Of a stretch of 64,000 nucleotides of DNA, positions 36,283 to 46,125 are shown in pieces. The position numbers and the translations under genes were made by a program. The stretch is from Cytophagaceae bacterium (GTDB lineage Bacteria > Bacteroidota > Bacteroidia > Cytophagales > Cyclobacteriaceae), in the NCBI GenBank assembly GCA_006969745.1, contig CP030886.1:2391234-2455233 (forward strand), in the 5' to 3' direction. Below the pieces are notes generated by a model that saw only the letters and a list, made by a program, of their open reading frames with translations, did not search any database and had not been told where the DNA came from. Positions within the stretch are counted from its first letter, which is position 1; each line of letters begins with the position of its first letter.

Positions 36283-37447
36283 TCAAACGCGCCTTATTGA
36301 TTTGGTCTCTAAAACCTATCAAGAAGTAATCACCTCCATCTTTTAATTTCCACTTCTTTTTTAGCTCATTGGCAGACAATGGATAGTTTCTGGTAATTAC
36401 ATTGATCTTACCATTAGCCGCGTGTTTCTTGATACTACCCTTATCGGCTGGGCCGATCACCTTAAACATCCGTCCAGGGAAACCATCAATTGGCGTGTTT
36501 TTGGTGTATAGGTGAGTGTTTTCGGCAATCTTCCCCAGATTGAAGTCCACTGCAATTTTGTTGAAAGCACCAGCTTTCATGATCGAGCTGTTTGATCCAA
36601 ACAAATATTGATCAAGGGGGCGGAATTCTACAGCAGACAATCGCTCCTCTTCCATTCTGAAAGAGTACTTCGGATGATTGCTTTCCAGATTCACACAGTG
36701 AATAGTAGGTAATTCATTGAAATTAAAATCCACTAAGAGTAATAACTCTTTACATTCGTTTTTAACCGATACAATATGAATTTCCTTGATATTCGGAATT
36801 TTATTAACAATTGAATGGAGGTCGAGTAATGGAGAATATTTGATCAATACCACTCCAGCTTTCTCTCTTAGCAGCGGAAGTAATTCTAATATGTTGGGAG
36901 AACAATCTTCTATTAGAAATACTTTGCTCTTGAGTGTATCTCTGCGTGCAGGATCCAAAAAGATCACGTTCTGTCTATCTGGAGCAAGTTTTGAGAGAAA
37001 GACAGTAGCTTCTTCATTAATTACGTCTGATTTATTTCCTAATACTTTCGAGTTGTGCTGAAATACTTCACATAGTATCTGTTCTCGTTCTACGTAGGTT
37101 GAATCAGCGAAAGACTCACTCATTGATAGAAAATCAATCCCCATTCCACCGGTAAGGTCGATTAGGTGATCACCTGAAATAAGCTGCCTTTTGTAGTCGC
37201 AAGTAGTCTCTGATGAAGCTTGCTCGATTGAAATTGCAGGGGGCATCACCAGGTCAAAGTTGCTCGCCCAATGATCCAATTTGCGCTTAGCTTTCTGACG
37301 TGCTAAAATCTGAGATGCAATATCCTTAATTCGCTCCTTAAATTCGGGTGGAGGATTTAATATTAGCTGATTCACATCAGCACTGACATGCTTTTTGATG
37401 AAATGCTTAACGTCTTCTTTTTGAAGAAAATCTATAAGCTCTGACAT
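36257..37447 (-). CDS. THUMP-like domain class I methyltransferase
   Basis: The 396-residue protein has a helical N-terminal region and a SAM-binding core. Motif I is DHLIDLTGGMGIDFLSM near residue 93, and the acidic residue after strand two lies in TYVEREQILCE. VIFLDPARRD near 160 resembles the catalytic motif IV of RNA guanine/adenine methyltransferases. The C-terminal 75 residues (FPGRMFKVIGPAD, INVITRNYPLSANELKKKW) fit the THUMP-like domain of these Bacteroidota proteins. RNA is the likely substrate, an inference. It ends inside the convergent kinase gene and lies 5 bases after asd, so the two are probably co-transcribed. Confidence 0.85.
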   Translation of the reverse strand: MSELIDFLQKEDVKHFIKKHVSADVNQLILNPPPEFKERIKDIASQILARQKAKRKLDHWASNFDLVMPPAISIEQASSETTCDYKRQLISGDHLIDLTGGMGIDFLSMSESFADSTYVEREQILCEVFQHNSKVLGNKSDVINEEATVFLSKLAPDRQNVIFLDPARRDTLKSKVFLIEDCSPNILELLPLLREKAGVVLIKYSPLLDLHSIVNKIPNIKEIHIVSVKNECKELLLLVDFNFNELPTIHCVNLESNHPKYSFRMEEERLSAVEFRPLDQYLFGSNSSIMKAGAFNKIAVDFNLGKIAENTHLYTKNTPIDGFPGRMFKVIGPADKGSIKKHAANGKINVITRNYPLSANELKKKWKLKDGGDYFLIGFRDQINKARLIIAALVDS

Positions 37448-37452
37448 AACAA

Positions 37453-38445
37453 TCAGTAAACGAGGCTATGCTCTAGCATATACTCTGCAATCTGAATTGT
37501 ATTTGTCGCCGCTCCCTTTCTCAAGTTATCTGAAACTACCCACATGTTGAGGGTTTTAGGTTGAGTTTCATCTCTTCTGATTCTTCCTACAAATACATCA
37601 TCCTTATCGTGAGCGTTCAGAGGCATTGGATATTCATTTTTTGCTGGTTCGTCCACCACCGTAACACCAGGTGCTTTTTCGAGAATCGAATAAACCTGCT
37701 CCAATGTATACTCGTTTTCAAACTCCACATTGATTGCTTCAGAGTGACCGCCAACCGTTGGGATTCTGACGCATGTTGAGGTCACTTTTATAGATTCGTC
37801 ACCCATTATCTTCATGGTCTCATTCACCATTTTCATTTCCTCTTTCGTATATCCATTTTCTTGGAACACATCGATATGAGGTAAGGCGTTCATGTCAATT
37901 TTGTGTGGATAGACTTTTTTGATGTCCTTCCCATTGCGTTCTCCTTCCAACTGGTCAACTGCACCTTTGCCCGAGCCTGTAACTGACTGATAGGTAGAAA
38001 CAACAATCCGCTTGATCTTAAAAACATCGTGCAATGGTTTCAGCGCCACAACCATTTGAATGGTGGAACAATTAGGATTGGCAATAATGCGATCATCAAT
38101 GCGAAGGATATTACCATTTACTTCCGGTACTATCAATTTCTTGCTTGCATCCATTCGCCATGCAGATGAATTGTCAATAACTACTGTGCCCGCTTCAGCA
38201 AATTTTGGAGCAAATTCCAATGAAACAGATCCGCCTGCGGAGAATAAGGCAATGTCAGGTTTGGCAGCTATTGCTGCTTCCATAGAAATGATGGTATAAT
38301 CTTTCCCATTGTAAGAAATAGATTTTCCAACTGATCGCTCGGACGCCACCGGCAAAAGCTCATCAACAGGAAATTTTCTCTCAGACATGATTTGGAGCAT
38401 CTTTTGACCTACAAGCCCGCTGGCTCCCACTACCGCTATCTTCAT
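37453..38445 (-). CDS. asd: Aspartate-semialdehyde dehydrogenase
   Basis: Asd reduces aspartyl phosphate to aspartate semialdehyde, the branch point to lysine, diaminopimelate, methionine and threonine. The 330-residue protein starts with the NADP-binding loop VVGASGLVGQ. It has the catalytic cysteine in IANPNCSTIQMV near residue 128, the STYQSVTGSGKGA segment near 155 and the active-site histidine region (VRIPTVGGHSEAINVEF) near 235. Length and motifs are normal. The methyltransferase follows 5 bases downstream. Confidence 0.97.
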   Translation of the reverse strand: MKIAVVGASGLVGQKMLQIMSERKFPVDELLPVASERSVGKSISYNGKDYTIISMEAAIAAKPDIALFSAGGSVSLEFAPKFAEAGTVVIDNSSAWRMDASKKLIVPEVNGNILRIDDRIIANPNCSTIQMVVALKPLHDVFKIKRIVVSTYQSVTGSGKGAVDQLEGERNGKDIKKVYPHKIDMNALPHIDVFQENGYTKEEMKMVNETMKIMGDESIKVTSTCVRIPTVGGHSEAINVEFENEYTLEQVYSILEKAPGVTVVDEPAKNEYPMPLNAHDKDDVFVGRIRRDETQPKTLNMWVVSDNLRKGAATNTIQIAEYMLEHSLVY

Positions 38446-38479
38446 ATTGTACTTAAGTAAGATTCTAATTTATCTACCG

Positions 38480-38487
38480 CAAAACTA
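38480..38487 (-). promoter_or_regulatory. -7 promoter box before asd
   Basis: The minus strand reads TAGTTTTG, matching TAnnTTTG, 34 bases before the asd ATG. A second match, TATCTTTG, lies at 38505-38512 further upstream. Either or both could start the asd-methyltransferase transcript. Confidence 0.45.
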
Positions 38488-38641
38488 CTAATTTTATATA
38501 GCGCCAAAGATAATTTTAGAGCCCATCTAAAGGCTTTCTTATTCATCAGGCAGCAGTTATCACCATTAAAAACAGACTTGCTGAAATCGAAACAAACTTG
38601 CGAAATAGGCGATTATTTGTTGAGAACTTAACCAAATCAGT

Positions 38642-41452
38642 ATGGGTAGAAGAATCACTCAGATATTAAAGACTACAATTATTTGCATATGCCTAATGGC
38701 ATTTATGAGGTCTTTTGCGCAGACAGGGGACTTTATTCTGACCCACCACTCTCCAAAGCATTCAGAAATAGATAATATCAACTTCGAGATAAAGGCCGAT
38801 AAGAATGGACTCATTTGCATTGCAAATAGATTCGGTGTCTTGAAGTATGATGGGATTGAATGGGATTTTTACCGAACGAACTCTTCCGCGCTCTCACTAG
38901 CCATCTCCGATGACAATATTGTTTATGTCGGATGTTTGGGTGGTTTTGGCAAATTGGATTATTCCAATAATTCTTATGAGTATATCCCTATTTTATCAGG
39001 AGATACACTCTCAGAGCATTTTCTTCAAACATTTGCGACGAAAGACTACATCTATTTTTTGAGTGACAATAGCCTTTATCAGTACTCACCTGGCACCAAC
39101 GAGGCGAGAAGGCTTACCGAAGGAGACTTTCTAAACGGATACCTATACTCAGATACACTCTATATCAATACATATGATGAAAAGGTTCTTACAGCCATCG
39201 ATGGACAAATAGATACGCTATCATCAGATTCCGAACAATGGGGTTTGATTAGTGCGTCTCCAAATGGTGCTCATGAATTTGCTGTAGATATGGAAGGTGG
39301 CCTATTTCAAAGAAAGCAGAATGAAATGAAGCCTCATCATCACTACGACCGGTTACAGGAAGCGGATGTAGTAATAACTGATTTAGAGTGGGTCAATGAT
39401 TCGCTTGTGGCATGCTCTACCATTGAGTCTGGTGTCTTCTTTTTGCATGTAAATGACTCGTCCTATTTTGAGGTCACAGACTATCATTCCGGATTGCCTG
39501 ACAATGAGATCCATGACGTGTATGCAGATAATAATCAAGGCGTTTGGGTGGCTCACGAGTTTGGCTTGACACGAATTGCCCCGCTTTTCCCTGCCTACAG
39601 CTACACAAATTTTCCGGGCTTAGAAGGGAATTTGATAGAGGTGCAGCGAATCCACAATGATTTGTGGATCAATACAAGCTTGGGCGTCTATTACTTTTCT
39701 CAAGACACCTCATATAGAAGCAGAGTATATATCGAAAAGGTTCAACGAAAACAGCCCCGAAGAGCAACCCAGAAAAAAACGACAGTGCAACCAAAGACTC
39801 CCGAGCCTGAAGAGAAAGAGTCCGAAGAGCCTACGGAAGAAGAGGAGGAAGATGATAAAAAGGGAAAGAAAAGAAAAAAGAAAAAAGGGTTTTTGAATGG
39901 ACTGTTTAAGAAGAAAGACCGAGCGGTTGATTCAAAAAAGTCCGATGACACGGAAGGGTCATTCAAGAAAAAATTTGATTCTAATGAAACGCAAACTGTC
40001 ACCAGATCGAAAAGTTCGGTTGATAGATCTCAATATATCCGTAGAGTAGAAAAGGTAGTCACGGGAGTGAGCTATCAGTTTCATCATGTGCCCGGGACAG
40101 ATGGAAAGTTCAGACAATTGCTAGAAACCAAGGATAGAATTTTAGCGACCAGTCATACAGGCATTTATGAGATTACAAGGAATTCTGCTGAACTCGTGAT
40201 AAATGAGGCGATTAGATATGCATACCTGGTTCCTGAGAGCAACCAACTTATTATAAGTACAGAACGAGGAATTCTCAAATACTATGAGCTCCTCAATGAT
40301 ATCTGGACAGAAATATCCAGACAGGCTTTCGAGGACATTATTCTCAATGTATACATGGATCACAAAGGAGATATCTGGCTTGCCGGTACTTCGCATATTT
40401 ATCAGGGAGCAATCACTGAAGAAGGTTTTGAAATCGCTCACAGCTATGAAATCAACAACAAATTTTACGACGAGCTGAGCATCTGGGAACATTCCAATGT
40501 ATTGTACTTCATCAATTCACAGGGATATTTCAAGCTTGATCGAGAGAAAGATCGGATTGTAAAAGATCGTGAGCTTGAAAAAGAACTAGGTAGTCCGCAT
40601 CATCATCTGCACAATGAAAAAAGTAGAGTCTGGCTTTATAATGGAAAGATTTGGCATTTGCTATTACCGGATGGCAGCATCAATGAATTTCAATACCTGG
40701 GAGTATTTCCCAATTTGAAATATATCAACTATGATGAAAAGCTCGATAGATATTGGCTGATTACAGATGACAACCAACTTTTAGCCTACTCAGCAGGTCA
40801 AATTCCGGAGCTGCATAAATCCTATTCGATTTTTGTGAAAAGACTTGTAAGCGTCAATGGAGAAATGCGCGTAAGTGATAAAATTCAGCTTTCTCATGAT
40901 CAAAACACACTTAGCGTTGAATTATTGAAGCCGGACTATGTCGGGCTTTTAAATCCTGAATATCAATACAAGCTTGAAGGTTTAAATCCTGAATGGTCCA
41001 AATGGACACATGCTAACTTAATTGACTATAGCTACTTACCTCCTGGAGACTACAGGCTTAAAGTTCGCGTGCGTGATGCTTTAGATCAAATTGATGAAGC
41101 CACGTTACTTGAGTTCACAGTAGAAACACCATACTGGGAGAAGCCATGGTTTTATGCCGCACAAGCTTTGATTTTGGCAATGATGATTGCCATTTCTTCC
41201 AGGTTGAGTGAATCAAAACCTATCAATCGCATTGTTAAGCATGGACTAAGTATTTTGACTTTGGTCACCATTATTCAGTTGATGCAATCAGTAATTAGCA
41301 CCTTTCTTACGTTTGAAAGTACCCCTGTTATGGAGTTCTTGTTTGATGTTGGGATCGCGGTAATGGTTTTCCCAATGGAGTGGGTGCTTAGAAAGTTGAT
41401 ACTAGATGGAGGACTGAAAGTGTCGGGAACTACGGCAAGCACTAAGCTATAG
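38642..41452 (+). CDS. Y_Y_Y beta-propeller membrane protein without output domain
   Basis: The 936-residue protein has a signal peptide (ending in RSFAQ) and then two-component regulator propeller repeats (ISDDNIVYVGCLGGFGKLDY, GLPDNEIHDVYADNNQGVWV). A Y_Y_Y domain lies near 755-830 (NPEYQYKLEGLNPEWSKW, YLPPGDYRLKVRVRD). Three to four C-terminal membrane helices start near residue 840. Related sensors continue into a histidine kinase or DNA-binding domain, but this one stops after the membrane region. Between about residues 368 and 466 the propeller is interrupted by a very charged stretch rich in Lys and Glu (EEKESEEPTEEEEEDDKKG). It could be a degenerate sensor or an envelope scaffold. Confidence 0.82.
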   Translation: MGRRITQILKTTIICICLMAFMRSFAQTGDFILTHHSPKHSEIDNINFEIKADKNGLICIANRFGVLKYDGIEWDFYRTNSSALSLAISDDNIVYVGCLGGFGKLDYSNNSYEYIPILSGDTLSEHFLQTFATKDYIYFLSDNSLYQYSPGTNEARRLTEGDFLNGYLYSDTLYINTYDEKVLTAIDGQIDTLSSDSEQWGLISASPNGAHEFAVDMEGGLFQRKQNEMKPHHHYDRLQEADVVITDLEWVNDSLVACSTIESGVFFLHVNDSSYFEVTDYHSGLPDNEIHDVYADNNQGVWVAHEFGLTRIAPLFPAYSYTNFPGLEGNLIEVQRIHNDLWINTSLGVYYFSQDTSYRSRVYIEKVQRKQPRRATQKKTTVQPKTPEPEEKESEEPTEEEEEDDKKGKKRKKKKGFLNGLFKKKDRAVDSKKSDDTEGSFKKKFDSNETQTVTRSKSSVDRSQYIRRVEKVVTGVSYQFHHVPGTDGKFRQLLETKDRILATSHTGIYEITRNSAELVINEAIRYAYLVPESNQLIISTERGILKYYELLNDIWTEISRQAFEDIILNVYMDHKGDIWLAGTSHIYQGAITEEGFEIAHSYEINNKFYDELSIWEHSNVLYFINSQGYFKLDREKDRIVKDRELEKELGSPHHHLHNEKSRVWLYNGKIWHLLLPDGSINEFQYLGVFPNLKYINYDEKLDRYWLITDDNQLLAYSAGQIPELHKSYSIFVKRLVSVNGEMRVSDKIQLSHDQNTLSVELLKPDYVGLLNPEYQYKLEGLNPEWSKWTHANLIDYSYLPPGDYRLKVRVRDALDQIDEATLLEFTVETPYWEKPWFYAAQALILAMMIAISSRLSESKPINRIVKHGLSILTLVTIIQLMQSVISTFLTFESTPVMEFLFDVGIAVMVFPMEWVLRKLILDGGLKVSGTTASTKL

Positions 41453-41499
41453 GAAGTCTTCAAAATACTACCTTTACCTCTAGACTATAAAGTTGAATT

Positions 41500-44400
41500 A
41501 TGAGAGGTCTTTTCATTCTGATCTGTCTTGCTGCATTGATTTCGTCCTATGGGCAATATCAAGATGATTTCGAAGACGAAACATTGGGCGATACTCCTGA
41601 TTTGTTCACTCCTTCATTAGGAGGGGATACAGGAAATTTTATATTGGTGGATGAAGGAGGAGATAAGCAGCTTAGAACAAATACTGGGCAGTTAGGATCT
41701 CCGCAAGGCTATTATTTATCGATACCTTCTACCCAAATAGCCAATTCTACTTGGGAATTTTATATAAATCTAAAATTCAACCCGTCAGGATCTAATTATG
41801 TAGATGTTTTTTTAGTAAGTGATGTGAGTGACCTAACTGCCGCTCAAAACGGGTATTTCGTTCGTATTGGAGATACAGAAGATTGGATCGCCTTTCATAA
41901 GGTGGTAACTGGAAGCACATCCGCTGCTTTAATCAATACGGCAGAAGATATTCTAGACAACTCCTCGAGTAAGCCTTACAAGATTCAGGTGACACGTGAC
42001 AATTCAGGAAACTGGGAGCTGTTCATTGATGAGGATGTTACAGGCACATATACTTCTGTTGGAACCGTTAATGACACGGACGTTACAACCAGCGCGAATT
42101 TTGGATTTTTGGTTCAGCAGTCCGCAGCAGCAAGTCCGGTAGATGGCCACTTCTTTGATGACTTCTTTGTAGGCAACACACCTACCGATACCGATCCTCC
42201 AACCCTCCAATCAATTACCGCCATTTCAGCCACAGAAGTAGATGTTCAATTCAATGAAGATGTAGATCCAACAACTTCTCAGAATATTTCCAACTACGCC
42301 ATTGATGGAGGGATTTCAGTGACCAATGCTGTGATTGATGCAGACAACTCACTGATACATTTGACTACCGATGCACTTTCAAATGGAACCACATACACAA
42401 TTACAATAAACAATGTTGAAGATGTAAACGGAAATGTAATAGCTACCGACAGCCAAGATACCTTTGAGTACCTTGTGTTTGAAGAGGCTGTAGAATTTGA
42501 CGTTGTAATAAATGAATTTTTGGCCAGAAAAGGTGGATCAACTGCTATTCCAGATGAAGAGTTTTTTGAGCTTTACAATAGATCTTCAAAATTCATAAAT
42601 CTAGAGAATTGGACTTTCAGTGATGATACAAGCCCTTCGGGCTCATTTCCATATTTTGCATTAAGGCCCGGAGAATACGTCATTGTAACTGGTACGGGTA
42701 ATGGAACTTTGTTCAATTCCTACGGAGACGTTATCGAAGTTCCAAGCTTTAGGGGATTGAATGATGGTGGAGACGAAATAATCATCACAAACGCTCTTGC
42801 TACAGATATCCATCAGATAGCTTATACCAGTGCCACCGCAAGTGTTACAACCGAACTTATCAATCCAAACGGCCCCGACTATTCTGAGAATAACTATGGC
42901 TTGAGTATTGACCCGGATGGCGGAACGCCAGGAGAGCAAAACTCCATTTTTGATGATACCCCGGATACCACTTCTCCTTCAATAGCCTCAGTGACAGTAA
43001 TTTCAAATATTGCGCTTGATATCTTGTTTGATGAGGTGCTGGAAGAAGCCTCAGCAGAAAATATTGCCAACTATTCCATCGATGGAAGTATCACTGTTAC
43101 ATCAGCTACTTTAGATGTGGCAAACAATCTGCTTGTACATTTGGTGGTAGATCCGCTGACTTCAGGTGAGGTTCGTACACTTTCCGTTAATGGTGTTGAA
43201 GACCTTTCAGGAAACGTCGCTGTTGATTCCGAACAGTTTGAATACCTGGAAACACAAGAAGCTGAAGTCGGTGACGTAATCATAAACGAATTCTTATCTA
43301 ATCCGGTAAATGATAGCGATGACTTCATCGAGCTGCTAAACATATCAGATAAGTTCATAGACATGGCAGGGTGGAATGTAAGTGATGAATCCTCAACATC
43401 AGAAGATCTATCCTCATTCGTTCTAAGACCCGGAGAATACCTGATCATTTATGACGAAGATGCATCAATCGACTACTCATCGTTTGGAAATGCGCTAACA
43501 ATTGCTAGCCTGACACTCAACAATGCTGATGACCAAATTGAAATAACAAGCGGGACTGATGTTCAAATCGCTTTTCTAGCTTACGAAGAACAACAAGATG
43601 ATGGAATTTCATTGGAACTGGTGAATCCCAATGACCCATGTTTATCGCTCAATAGTTACCTGCCGTCAGTAAATGTCTCAGGAAGCACTCCCGGAGGTCA
43701 AAATTCAGTATTTGACGACACACCTGATACCGAAGCGCCAACCATTCAATCGTATAATTTTGATACAAGTCTCACCCTCAACTTTTCTGAGGTGATGGAT
43801 GCAGCAAGCCTTACATCAGGCACTTACTCCTTTTCAAATGGTCTTACAGTCGATCAGGTCAATGTTTTAGGAAACTTTCCAACCTCTGTTACAATTACGC
43901 TCAATGAAACCATTCAAGCTGGTGTATCATACAGCGTAACCATTTCCGATGTGACAGACTGTGCAGGAAATAGCTTGACCGAAACCACAATCAACTTTGG
44001 AATAGGCAGATCCCCATCCTTTAATGAATTGATCATAACAGAGATTATGTTCGATCCGGATCCACAGGTAGAATTACCAAATCAGGAATTTATAGAAGTG
44101 TACAATGCTACTTCGGACATCCTTTCTACTGAGGGAATCCTTCTTACTGATGCCAGTGCTACCGTGAGTCTCCCTTCATTGATGTTAAATCCAGGTGAAT
44201 ATTACATCCTGACATCAACAACTGCTGCAGTAGAATTCCAAACCAATGCAATCGGCGTTTCAAGTTTTCCTTCATTGAATAATGGAGGGGAGCAGCTACT
44301 ATTTTCTTTGGATGATAATTTGATCTTTTCGCTGAAATATGATCCGGATTGGCATGATGAGGATAAGGCAAGTGGAGGATACAGTCTGGAAATGGTAGAT

Positions 44401-45648
44401 ATTACCAACCCATGTTTAGAAAACAATCTTAACTGGGTAAGCTCTCAGGATAGCAAAGGGGGAACGCCTGGAAATGTAAATTCTGTGTCGGAAATCATTC
44501 CGGACAATTTTGGGCCTGAGATCGTATCTGCCATTGCAATATCAGCAAATATGGTTCAGGTAAATTTTAACGAGAAAGTAGATCCCACAAGCACGGAAAT
44601 GGCTTTTGCCACACTTGTTCCTGCTATTGCGATTGATCAAATTGATTTTGAAATTAATGAACCGTCAGCCACCTTTCTAACGCTTGCATCTCCACTTGAA
44701 GAAAGTATCCTTTATACATTAACCATTGATAATTTAAGAGATTGCTCAGGTAATGAAATTGAACAAGGAGAAGTAGAATTTGCGCTCCCGGTACAAGCAG
44801 AAACTGAAGATATTAAGCTGAGCGAAGTGCTATTTAACCCACGCTCTGGTGGTGTTGATTTTGTTGAAGTGTATAATAATTCTGAGAAATACATCAGTTT
44901 AAAAAACTGGAAGCTTGGAAACTTGAATGAGGAAGGTGATATCAATGATATTGATGTCATTACTACAAATGAGTTAGTTATCAATCCATCTGACTACTTG
45001 GTTTTTACAACGGACGCTAATATTCTTCTCACAAACTATCCAAAAGGTCAATCCGCAAAATTTTTCGAGGTTGTTGCTATGCCAACGTATGCAAATGATG
45101 AAGGTAATGTTCTGCTGATCGATCAAACTGAGACTGTCGTAGAGTCATTCTCATACAACGAAGATTTCCACTACAATCTACTAGAAAGTGTAGATGGCGT
45201 ATCGCTTGAGCGAGTTTCTTTTGAGGAATCCACAAATAATTCCAATAACTGGCGATCAGCAAGCAGTACGGAGGGTTTTGCAACACCAGGCTATTTAAAC
45301 TCCCAATCATTTACCAATACAGCTTCCATAGGAAAAGTAACTGCAAGCCCGGAGGTATTTATCCCGGGAAATTCGGGTTCAGGGCGAGATTTTACCACCA
45401 TCAATTATCAATTTGATCAACCCGGACAATTTGCCAACGTTAACATTTATGATCAGACAGGAAGGTTAGTAAAGAACCTTGCTCAAGGTGTATTACTATC
45501 TACAAGTGGCTTTTTAAGATGGGATGGAGATACCAATGATGGAAAAGTGGCACGTATGGGTTACCATCTGATCATATTTGAAATATATGATAGTAGCGGA
45601 AATTCTGAAATTATTAAAGAAACAGTTGTTGTTGGAAGAGATTTCTAG
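41500..45648 (+). CDS. Large secreted lamin-tail/Ig-like protein
   Basis: This is a 1382-residue surface or secreted protein. A signal peptide ends in SSYGQ, and a jelly-roll-like N-terminal domain follows (residues 20-215). Then Ig-like segments (DVQFNEDVDPTTSQNISNYA) alternate with four lamin-tail domains starting near residues 333, 590, 841 and 1104 (VVINEFLARKG, VIINEFLSNP, LIITEIMFDP and IKLSEVLFNP), with spacing of about 250-263 residues. The C terminus (VNIYDQTGRLVKNLAQG, RWDGDTNDGKVARMGYHLI) is FlgD-like and resembles C-terminal sorting regions of T9SS cargo. Export by the T9SS encoded nearby is inferred. There are no catalytic motifs. Confidence 0.87.
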   Translation: MRGLFILICLAALISSYGQYQDDFEDETLGDTPDLFTPSLGGDTGNFILVDEGGDKQLRTNTGQLGSPQGYYLSIPSTQIANSTWEFYINLKFNPSGSNYVDVFLVSDVSDLTAAQNGYFVRIGDTEDWIAFHKVVTGSTSAALINTAEDILDNSSSKPYKIQVTRDNSGNWELFIDEDVTGTYTSVGTVNDTDVTTSANFGFLVQQSAAASPVDGHFFDDFFVGNTPTDTDPPTLQSITAISATEVDVQFNEDVDPTTSQNISNYAIDGGISVTNAVIDADNSLIHLTTDALSNGTTYTITINNVEDVNGNVIATDSQDTFEYLVFEEAVEFDVVINEFLARKGGSTAIPDEEFFELYNRSSKFINLENWTFSDDTSPSGSFPYFALRPGEYVIVTGTGNGTLFNSYGDVIEVPSFRGLNDGGDEIIITNALATDIHQIAYTSATASVTTELINPNGPDYSENNYGLSIDPDGGTPGEQNSIFDDTPDTTSPSIASVTVISNIALDILFDEVLEEASAENIANYSIDGSITVTSATLDVANNLLVHLVVDPLTSGEVRTLSVNGVEDLSGNVAVDSEQFEYLETQEAEVGDVIINEFLSNPVNDSDDFIELLNISDKFIDMAGWNVSDESSTSEDLSSFVLRPGEYLIIYDEDASIDYSSFGNALTIASLTLNNADDQIEITSGTDVQIAFLAYEEQQDDGISLELVNPNDPCLSLNSYLPSVNVSGSTPGGQNSVFDDTPDTEAPTIQSYNFDTSLTLNFSEVMDAASLTSGTYSFSNGLTVDQVNVLGNFPTSVTITLNETIQAGVSYSVTISDVTDCAGNSLTETTINFGIGRSPSFNELIITEIMFDPDPQVELPNQEFIEVYNATSDILSTEGILLTDASATVSLPSLMLNPGEYYILTSTTAAVEFQTNAIGVSSFPSLNNGGEQLLFSLDDNLIFSLKYDPDWHDEDKASGGYSLEMVDITNPCLENNLNWVSSQDSKGGTPGNVNSVSEIIPDNFGPEIVSAIAISANMVQVNFNEKVDPTSTEMAFATLVPAIAIDQIDFEINEPSATFLTLASPLEESILYTLTIDNLRDCSGNEIEQGEVEFALPVQAETEDIKLSEVLFNPRSGGVDFVEVYNNSEKYISLKNWKLGNLNEEGDINDIDVITTNELVINPSDYLVFTTDANILLTNYPKGQSAKFFEVVAMPTYANDEGNVLLIDQTETVVESFSYNEDFHYNLLESVDGVSLERVSFEESTNNSNNWRSASSTEGFATPGYLNSQSFTNTASIGKVTASPEVFIPGNSGSGRDFTTINYQFDQPGQFANVNIYDQTGRLVKNLAQGVLLSTSGFLRWDGDTNDGKVARMGYHLIIFEIYDSSGNSEIIKETVVVGRDF

Positions 45649-45700
45649 TTAAAGAGATAAATTTGGATTTATCCAATTATTTTTTGTGCATCTTCCTGAG

Positions 45701-45708
45701 TATTTTCG
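45701..45708 (+). promoter_or_regulatory. -7-like box before the DksA-like gene
   Basis: TATTTTCG differs from TAnnTTTG at one position and lies 39 bases before the ATG at 45748. It is a plausible start for the DksA-scpB-rluB run. No strong -33 element is seen. Confidence 0.3.
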
Positions 45709-45747
45709 CTTGATTTTTACGTTGTTAGAACTATAAACTCACCTACT

Positions 45748-46125
45748 ATGAGCGAAAAGACAAGATATTCTGACGAAGAACTTAAAGAGTTTGAAGAATT
45801 AATTCTTGAGAAACTTGAGAAGGCCAAAGAAGAGCTAAACACTCTCAAAAGCTCACTCACACGAGAATCAGATGATAGCGGAGATAGCTTTTCATCAGTA
45901 AAAACACTAGAAGATGGTGCGGATACTGCCGAAAAAGAACACTTAAGTCAGCTTGCAGGACGTCAACAAAAGTTTATCAACAACCTTGAAAACGCGCTGA
46001 TAAGAATCAAAAACGGTACCTATGGAATTTGTGTAGATACCGGAAAATTGATTTCTAAGGAAAGGCTAAAAGCCGTACCTCACACAACACAAAGTATAGA
46101 CGCAAAGCTGAATAGGCAGTCATAA
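45748..46125 (+). CDS. TraR/DksA-family protein lacking the full zinc finger
   Basis: The 125-residue protein has an N-terminal helical coiled coil (ELKEFEELILEKLEKAKEEL) and a C-terminal DksA-like segment (IKNGTYGICVDTGKLISKERLKAVPHTT). DksA-type proteins bind the RNA polymerase secondary channel and modulate transcription with ppGpp. Three of the four zinc-finger cysteines are replaced and only the one in YGIC remains, so it should not bind zinc in the usual way. The acidic loop tip (DDSGDSFSS) may replace the Asp pair of DksA. Its stop overlaps the scpB start by one base. Confidence 0.88.
   Translation: MSEKTRYSDEELKEFEELILEKLEKAKEELNTLKSSLTRESDDSGDSFSSVKTLEDGADTAEKEHLSQLAGRQQKFINNLENALIRIKNGTYGICVDTGKLISKERLKAVPHTTQSIDAKLNRQS

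Noticed and set aside
39745..40040. Frameshift or sequencing error in the charged region
   Set aside because: The reading frame stays open through the region and both flanks keep the propeller pattern in the same frame.
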